A stretch of 64,000 bases of DNA from Paractinoplanes bogorensis. GTDB lineage: Bacteria > Actinomycetota > Actinomycetes > Mycobacteriales > Micromonosporaceae. This document shows positions 59,211 through 64,000 of this stretch, in pieces. Location: positions 273,494 through 337,493 of the forward strand of contig NZ_JAHKKG010000013.1 in NCBI RefSeq assembly GCF_018829635.1, in the 5' to 3' direction. The position numbers and the translations under genes are program-made. The notes under the pieces were generated by a model, which searched no databases, was not told the origin of the DNA, and saw only the letters and a list, made by a program, of their open reading frames with translations. The stretch's first letter is position 1, and every line of letters starts with the position of its first letter.

Positions 59211-61190
59211 ATGACGGAGACCGCCCTCACCGAGTCCGACTTCGCCGCCGCGGTCGGTCAGGTCCAGGCCGCCGCCAAGTCGTATTACGACACCGGCGAC
59301 GTGCTGATGACCGACGCCGACTACGACGCCCTGCTCGACCGCATCGCCGAGGCCAAGCGCGCCCACCCCGAGTGGGACGACCGCGGCGTCACGACCCGGG
59401 TCGCGGCCGGCGTGTCCAGCGGGGGAGACGTCCGGCATCCGGTGCCGATGATGTCTCTCGACAAGATCAACGACGAGGATTCCGTACGGGATTTCGTGGC
59501 CGGACTCGGCGGCGAACCGCTCCTGGTCGAGGTGAAGCTCGACGGGCTGGCGATCCGGGTCGAATACGAGTCGGGCCGGCTGACCCTGGCCGCGCTCCGC
59601 GGTGACGGCAGCACCGGCGAGAACGTGACCGCCCAGGTGCTCCGGGGCATCGCCGGGCTGCCCGAGCGGCTGGCCACGCCGTGGACGGGGGAGGTCCGCG
59701 GCGAGGTCTACATGACCGTCGGCGACTTCGAGACGGCCAGCGCCAACCGGGTCGCCGCCGGGGCCAAGGCGTTCATCAACTCGCGCGGCGCGGTCGCCGG
59801 CTCGATCCGCAGCATCGACCGCACCTACGAAACCCCGATGACCTTCTCCGCGTACGACGTCTCCGGCTCCTTCGACTCCCACCGCGCCCGGATGACCCAC
59901 GCCGTCGAGCTGGGCTTCCCGGTGGCCGGGCGGCTGGCGACCGGCGAGTTCCAGGTCGCGGCCGACGGCGACGAGGCGCTGGCCGCCATCGCGCGCATCG
60001 GCGAGCTGCGCCGCAGTCTCGAGTTCCCGATCGACGGCGCCGTGCTCACCGCCGACCTCGAGTCGACCCGGCGCCGGCTCGGTTCCGGCAGCCGCACGCC
60101 CTACTGGGCCGCCGCCTTCAAATATCCGGCCGACACCGGCTCGACCGTGCTGCGCGACATCGAGGTTCGGGTCGGGCGCACCGGCCGCATCTCGCTGCGC
60201 GCCGTGCTCGACCCGGTGTTCGTCGACGGCACCACGATCACCTACGCGACCCTGCACAACCCGAAGTTCGTCGAGGAACAGGGCCTCGCCATCGGCCAGA
60301 CCGTCGCCGTGTGGCGGGCCGGCGACGTCATCCCGCGGGTCACCGCCCCGATCGGCGAGCAGCCGCACGGGCTCACCCCGTGGGCCCCGCCCGAGACGTG
60401 CCCGCAGTGCGGCGAACCGTGGGACAAGTCGAGCCTGCTCTGGCGCTGCCACACCGCGTCGTGCAGCGCCGTCAACGCGCTCGAATACTGGTGCAGCCGC
60501 GAGGCGATGGACGTCGAGGGCGCGGGCGAGGCGCTCTGCGTCGTGCTGGTCAACACCGGCCTGGCCAACGACGTGGCCGACCTCTACTCCCTCACCGAGG
60601 AGCAGCTGGCCGAGCTGCCGGTCGGCAACACCAAGGCCGGCGGCGTGGTGCTGCTCGGCAAGCTCAACGCGGCCAAGGTGGTCGCCTCGCTCGAGGGCAG
60701 CAAGAGCCAGCCGTTCAACCGCGTGATCACCGGCCTCGGCATCCGGATGACCGGCCGCAGTGTCGGCCGCTGGCTGGCCGCCCGGTTCAAGACCATGGAG
60801 GCGTTGCGCGCGGCCACGGTCGAAGAGATCGCCGAGATCGACAAGATGGGCCTGATCAAGGCCCAGCACGTGGTCGACGGCCTGGTCGCCATGTCCGGCG
60901 TGATCGACCGGCTGGCCGCGGCCGGCGTCACCATGAGCGTCCCCGAGACCGATGGCGAGAAGCCGTTCGAGGGCCGCACCTACGTGGTCAGCGGCAGCGT
61001 GCCCGGCTACACCCGCACCACGGTCAGCGAGCGCATCGAAGAACTGGGCGGCCGGGCCAGCGGCAGCGTGTCGGCCACCACCACGGCCCTGATCACCTCC
61101 GAGACCACCACGGCCAAGGCCACCAAGGCCGCCAAGCTGGGCATCCCGATCATCGACCCGGCCGAGTTCGCCGAGATGCTGGCCGGCTGA
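59211..61190 (+). CDS. Divergent NAD-dependent DNA ligase (LigA-type)
   Basis: 659 residues with full LigA architecture: Ia domain (YYDTGDVLMTDADYDALLDRI), adenylation domain with nucleophile Lys109 in VEVKLDGLAIRVEY, OB fold, four-Cys zinc finger (CPQCGEP, then CHTASCSAV), helix-hairpin-helix region and BRCT (FEGRTYVVSGSVPGYTR). Several positions that are nearly invariant in housekeeping LigA differ: the EPK before DG is EVK, and the NPRNAAAGSLRQ motif reads INSRGAVAGSIRS. It is probably an accessory ligase in addition to a housekeeping copy elsewhere. Leaderless start supported by TAGGTT. Confidence 0.88.
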   Translation: MTETALTESDFAAAVGQVQAAAKSYYDTGDVLMTDADYDALLDRIAEAKRAHPEWDDRGVTTRVAAGVSSGGDVRHPVPMMSLDKINDEDSVRDFVAGLGGEPLLVEVKLDGLAIRVEYESGRLTLAALRGDGSTGENVTAQVLRGIAGLPERLATPWTGEVRGEVYMTVGDFETASANRVAAGAKAFINSRGAVAGSIRSIDRTYETPMTFSAYDVSGSFDSHRARMTHAVELGFPVAGRLATGEFQVAADGDEALAAIARIGELRRSLEFPIDGAVLTADLESTRRRLGSGSRTPYWAAAFKYPADTGSTVLRDIEVRVGRTGRISLRAVLDPVFVDGTTITYATLHNPKFVEEQGLAIGQTVAVWRAGDVIPRVTAPIGEQPHGLTPWAPPETCPQCGEPWDKSSLLWRCHTASCSAVNALEYWCSREAMDVEGAGEALCVVLVNTGLANDVADLYSLTEEQLAELPVGNTKAGGVVLLGKLNAAKVVASLEGSKSQPFNRVITGLGIRMTGRSVGRWLAARFKTMEALRAATVEEIAEIDKMGLIKAQHVVDGLVAMSGVIDRLAAAGVTMSVPETDGEKPFEGRTYVVSGSVPGYTRTTVSERIEELGGRASGSVSATTTALITSETTTAKATKAAKLGIPIIDPAEFAEMLAG

Positions 61191-61217
61191 CGTCGCCGTC
61201 CGGACAGGGCGGCGAAC

Positions 61218-61229
61218 TATCATTCACGC
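61218..61229 (+). promoter_or_regulatory. Leaderless -10 element for the EEP nuclease gene
   Basis: TATCAT at 61218-61223, then 6 bases and ATG 61230. Confidence 0.5.
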
Positions 61230-62171
61230 ATGGCGATGCGTGTCGGCCGGGTCGGCACTGATCGGCGGTCGGCCCTGCGGTCGCTGGTCTCCGCGGTGCT
61301 GGCTGTTGTGAGCGCGCTCTCCGTCACCGCCGCGCCCGGGGGTGCCGCCACCTCGGAGATGGACGCGCTGGCCGGCCCGGCCGCACCCGCCGATCTGCAC
61401 GTGATGACGTTCAACCTGCGCTTCGGCAGCCCGGCCGAGCCGAACTCGTGGGCCCAGCGCCGCCCGGTGATGCGCAGCCTGCTGACGACCGAGAAGCCCG
61501 ACCTGATCGGCACCCAGGAAGGTCTGGCCGGCCAGTTGCACGACCTGGAGACGGACCTCGGACCGGGCTACGACTTCCTCGGCAAGGGCCGTCTCGGCGG
61601 CGACCGCAGCGAGTTCATGGCCGTCTTCTACCGGCGGGAGAGGCTGACCCCGCAGGCGTACGGGAACTTCTGGCTCTCCGACACCCCCGAGGTTCCCGGC
61701 TCCGACACCTGGAACGGCTTCGCCGTCCGCATGGTCACCTGGGTGCGCTTCCTCGACCGGGCCACCGGCAAACGCTTCTACGCCGTCAACACCCACCTGG
61801 ACAACCTGAGCGAGCTGGCCCGCCGCCGGTCGGCCGAGTTGATCCGCACCCGCGTGGCCGCCTTCGAGCCCCGCCTGCCCACGATCCTGACCGGCGATTT
61901 CAACACTCCGGCCGGGGCCAGCAGTGAGGTCTACGGCGACTTCGTCGAGCAGGCCGGCTACCGCGACACCTGGACCACGGCCCCCGTGCGTGGCCCGGCC
62001 TACGGCACGTTCCACGGCTACCAGCCGCTCCAGCCCGACGGCCCTCGCATCGACTGGATCCTGACCTCCCCGGCAATCACCGTCTCGGCCGTGCTGATCA
62101 ACACCTACCGGCGCGACACCCAGTTCCCGAGCGACCACCTGCCCGTCCAGGCCCGCCTGCGACTGCCCTGA
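61230..62171 (+). CDS. Secreted endonuclease/exonuclease/phosphatase-family protein
   Basis: 313 residues. The signal peptide (twin arginine not evident; basic MAMRVGRVGTDRRSALRSL, hydrophobic core, cleavage near GGAAT) is followed by an EEP fold: VMTFNLRFGSP, IGTQEGLAGQL with metal Glu, YAVNTHLDNLSE with catalytic His, ILTGDFNTPAG with Asp/Asn, RIDWILTS and FPSDHLPVQARL. It may act as an extracellular nuclease, phosphatase or sphingomyelinase-like enzyme. The last two features favour small phosphodiester substrates. Followed directly by a GC-rich minisatellite. Confidence 0.88.
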   Translation: MAMRVGRVGTDRRSALRSLVSAVLAVVSALSVTAAPGGAATSEMDALAGPAAPADLHVMTFNLRFGSPAEPNSWAQRRPVMRSLLTTEKPDLIGTQEGLAGQLHDLETDLGPGYDFLGKGRLGGDRSEFMAVFYRRERLTPQAYGNFWLSDTPEVPGSDTWNGFAVRMVTWVRFLDRATGKRFYAVNTHLDNLSELARRRSAELIRTRVAAFEPRLPTILTGDFNTPAGASSEVYGDFVEQAGYRDTWTTAPVRGPAYGTFHGYQPLQPDGPRIDWILTSPAITVSAVLINTYRRDTQFPSDHLPVQARLRLP

Positions 62172-62560
62172 CCGCCCGCCTCGCCCCGGCTCGCACGCCC
62201 AGGCCCGGCTCGCCCGGCCCGGCCCGGCTCGCACGCCTCGGCCCAGCCTGCACGCCCCGGCCCGGCCCGCATGCCCGGCCTGGCCTGGCCTGGCTCGCAC
62301 GCCTCGGTCCGGCTCGCACGCCTCGGCCCGCCCGGCCCGCCCGGCCCGCCCGGCCCGCCCGGCCCGCCCGGCCCGCCCGGCCCGCCCGGCCCGCCCGGCC
62401 CGCCCGGCCCGCCCGGCCCGCCCGGCCCGCCCGGCCCGCCCGGCCCGCCCGGCCCGGCCTGGTCTGGCTCGCACGTCTCGGCCTGGCTCGCACGCCCGGT
62501 CTGGCCTGGTCCGGCCCGCACGCCTCGGCCTGGCACGCCCCGGCCCCGCCCGGGAAATGG
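62172..62560. repeat. GC-only minisatellite with 9-bp unit and flanking 18-20 bp degenerate repeats
   Basis: The core 62325-62456 contains 14 exact copies of GGCCCGCCC plus a partial copy. On both sides lie degenerate repeats of the type GGCTCGCACGCCTCGGCCC (for example near 62215, 62290, 62312 and 62466). All frames read collagen-like Gly-Pro-Pro or Gly-Arg-Ala, so apparent open frames here are artefacts. It separates the EEP nuclease from the next gene and could form strong secondary structure or act as a terminator. Confidence 0.85.
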
Positions 62561-62611
62561 CGTCGCGGGCCGTCGGGTGATCCGGGATCATCGGTGGCCG
62601 GGGGTGAGGAT

Positions 62612-63082
62612 GTGCGGATACGGCTGAGGCATCTGCGGATCGGCGCGCGTGTTTTCGCGTGGCGGGCCGAGATCAGTCATGTGCGGGGCAGCGGCGACTG
62701 TCACCGCTGCATCCGCGTGCGTATCTGGGGCGATGGCCGCACGAGCCGGGCATTGCAAGCTGATCTGCTGTCGCTCGCATGGCCGGCGCCCTGGGGTGCC
62801 TGCGCGACGGACGGCGCCTATCCCACGTCGGATGATGTGCGGGCGATCATCGAATACGCCCTCGGTCACAGCTGGCGGCCGGATCAGCGTGGCGGAACCT
62901 TCGTTCTGTCTGAACGGGACCACGCCGCCCGCTTCCGCCGGCCCGGGTTCCTGCTGACCGACCGCCTGCGCACCCCGGACGGCGAAGACCCGACACTGCG
63001 GGTGATCGCCGCCCACGAGAGCGCCCACGGGAGCCCCCACAAGAGTCGCCTGTTAGAGCCGCCCAACGAGGCTGCGCGCTGA
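62612..63082 (+). CDS. Conserved hypothetical protein of 156 residues
   Basis: From GTG 62612, with GGTGAGG upstream; GTG 62594 is a longer alternative. MRIRLRHLRIGARVFAWRAEISHVRG, then DCHRCIRVRIWGDGRTSRALQADLLS and SDDVRAIIEYALGHSWRPDQRGGTFVLSE suggest a small beta-barrel plus helix. The two Cys in DCHRC could bind metal. Similar proteins are common in actinomycetes but uncharacterised. It is convergent with the next gene. Confidence 0.65.
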   Translation: MRIRLRHLRIGARVFAWRAEISHVRGSGDCHRCIRVRIWGDGRTSRALQADLLSLAWPAPWGACATDGAYPTSDDVRAIIEYALGHSWRPDQRGGTFVLSERDHAARFRRPGFLLTDRLRTPDGEDPTLRVIAAHESAHGSPHKSRLLEPPNEAAR

Positions 63083-63094
63083 CCACGGAAGGGA

Positions 63095-63571
63095 TCACTG
63101 AGCGGGCTCGACCCGCCCCTTGAGCAGGAAGCTCTGCTGCGGGGTCAGCTTGTCCATCTGCAGTTCCGAGGTGCCGAACATGTCGAACGGGTTCGACTCG
63201 GTCGTCAGCTTGACGACGGCCAGTTCGCGCGAGCTCCCCTCGCCGCCGTCGTCGTAGATGAACAGGAACGAGGCTCGCCGCTCGCCTCGGAGCACCTCGA
63301 GCCACTGGTCGTAGGTGCCGATCGGAACGCTGGTGAAGACGTCGATCCGATCGGTGCCGATCCCGACCGCGAAGCCCAGAGCGCCCGGTCCGGGAACGTG
63401 GTTCGCCGTGAAGGCGATGTGCGCGCTCATCCGCGACGGTGCATCGCCGGCGCTGCGCAGCACCAGACCCCGGGAGGCGCCGTTGTAGGTCACCCCGTCG
63501 GGCACGGTGCCCACTTCGTCCTGCTGGATCGTCAGGTCGTAGGAACCGACTGTGAAGTAATCGGCCGACAT
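63095..63571 (-). CDS. Uncharacterised 158-residue protein
   Basis: From ATG 63571, which follows AGGAGGGG. A beta-rich protein: MSADYFTVGSYDLTIQQDEVG, then GLVLRSAG, AHIAFTANHVPGPGALGFAVGIGTDRIDVF and FLFIYDDGGEGSSRELAVVKL. No signal peptide. The alternation of strands fits a lipocalin- or jelly-roll-like domain. No family recognised. Confidence 0.68.
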   Translation of the reverse strand: MSADYFTVGSYDLTIQQDEVGTVPDGVTYNGASRGLVLRSAGDAPSRMSAHIAFTANHVPGPGALGFAVGIGTDRIDVFTSVPIGTYDQWLEVLRGERRASFLFIYDDGGEGSSRELAVVKLTTESNPFDMFGTSELQMDKLTPQQSFLLKGRVEPAQ

Positions 63572-63661
63572 GGCCCCTCCTGTCGACAATCGTCATTTCG
63601 CGTCGAGTATGCGCGCGGGGCCGTCCCGGAATTCCCGGCTGCCCTCGATCCGACAGGGCAG

Positions 63662-63805
63662 TTAGTAGGCGGTCACTGGGCCTACGCGGAGCACGCCGTC
63701 GTCGAGGGGCGTGCAGCGGACTCCACCCTTGCCGCGCAACGCCTTCCACGCCCCCGGCCCGACGGTGACGTCCATCCACGCGCACGGATGGGCCCAGGGT
63801 GCGTC
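63662..63805 (-). pseudogene. Probable C-terminal remnant of a MOSC-domain protein
   Basis: The minus-strand frame ends CAWMDVTVGPGAWKALRGKG, followed by a Gly-Val-Arg turn and DDGVLRVGPV, which resembles the C-terminal part of MOSC (molybdenum cofactor sulfurase C-terminal) domains. Upstream sequence in the same frame (MAASTARNPG through AAAVRRRLG) shows no MOSC features and lower GC. A truncated copy or a gene broken at a recombination point is likely. No insertion-sequence end was found. Confidence 0.35.
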
Positions 63806-64000
63806 TGGCGGAGCACGCGGGCCTGCGGCGAGGCCCAGGCGGCGCCTGACGGCAGCCGCAGAACGGCCACATACAACTGTGAGGATGGTGGGGTGCCGCC
63901 CGCGGTTCGGGGTTTGACCCGCCATCCAACTGACCGTGGTGTCTTGCCGGTGATCTGTCGGTCCTGGGTTGCGGGCGGTGCTTGCTGCCACCGGACCGGT
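63806..64000. other. Right-edge sequence without a supported gene
   Basis: Less GC-rich than most of the window, with no convincing coding pattern in six frames. It may hold the start of a neighbouring gene or the relic that truncated the MOSC fragment. Confidence 0.3.

Noticed and set aside
62271..62627. Collagen-like Gly-Pro-Pro open frame on the plus strand
   Set aside because: It is only the translation of the 9-bp GC repeat; every frame of the array is open and no start or regulatory signal supports it.
1..64000. Search for CRISPR arrays, rRNA, integrases and transposases
   Set aside because: No regularly spaced direct repeats with unique spacers and no recognisable recombinase or IS protein were found; the only tandem array is the 9-bp minisatellite.

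Overview
The window is very GC-rich (third codon positions almost all G or C) and reads as the chromosome of a filamentous actinomycete. A type II glutamine synthetase, two DUF574 (SAV_2177-type) methyltransferases, a TPR-CHAT protein, many GTG starts and many leaderless promoters all fit Actinobacteria. Chemotaxis receptors, a CheB esterase and c-di-GMP proteins beside plant-polymer-binding and cellulase genes suggest a motile-spore member of the Micromonosporaceae such as Actinoplanes; this placement is an inference. No insertion sequence, prophage, integrase, rRNA or CRISPR array is visible.

Layout. 1-7369: an edge-truncated secreted FN3/CBM2 protein, a 693-residue unknown directly behind an abnormal tRNA-Pro(CGG)-like gene, an LD-carboxypeptidase, a VOC protein, a hybrid histidine kinase and a membrane protein. 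7414-9842: a DUF574 methyltransferase coupled to a GGDEF/EAL protein. 9839-14400: surface functions, namely an AbfB-domain anchored protein, a second anchored protein and a secreted GH9 cellulase with a CebR-type operator inside its first codons. 14442-21441: small regulators and enzymes (DUF2087, MarR with oxidoreductase and hydrolase, a methyltransferase, an unknown two-gene unit, a LysM/M15 peptidase). 21493-25307: a complete spermidine/aminophosphonate-type ABC importer. 25502-28885: an FHA regulator and small genes. 28872-30949: two tandem membrane diguanylate cyclases. 30977-37060: a beta-oxidation operon (racemase, FadB-like, thiolase, acyl-CoA dehydrogenase) divergent from its TetR regulator.

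37186-42595: a tightly overlapping cassette of cytosolic subtilisin-like protease, ECF sigma factor, unknown protein and TPR-CHAT protease, followed by a possible regulator. 42592-46654: an MCP-PilZ fusion, a sialidase-like protein, a frameshifted small gene, an unknown and an HD protein. 46638-53456: GNAT, an Hsp70-TIR-FHA membrane fusion, stand-alone CheB, a decayed LLM oxidoreductase, an EamA exporter behind a putative leader peptide and attenuator, and an MCP. 53629-63571: glnII coupled to N-formylglutamate amidohydrolase, several unknowns, a second DUF574 methyltransferase, a divergent NAD-dependent DNA ligase, a secreted EEP nuclease, a 9-bp minisatellite and two unknowns. The right edge holds a probable MOSC remnant.

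The strongest candidates for undescribed biology are the protease/sigma/CHAT cassette, the Hsp70-TIR-FHA fusion and the tRNA-like gene with abnormal D and T loops. Family assignments come from motifs read by eye, without database searches.
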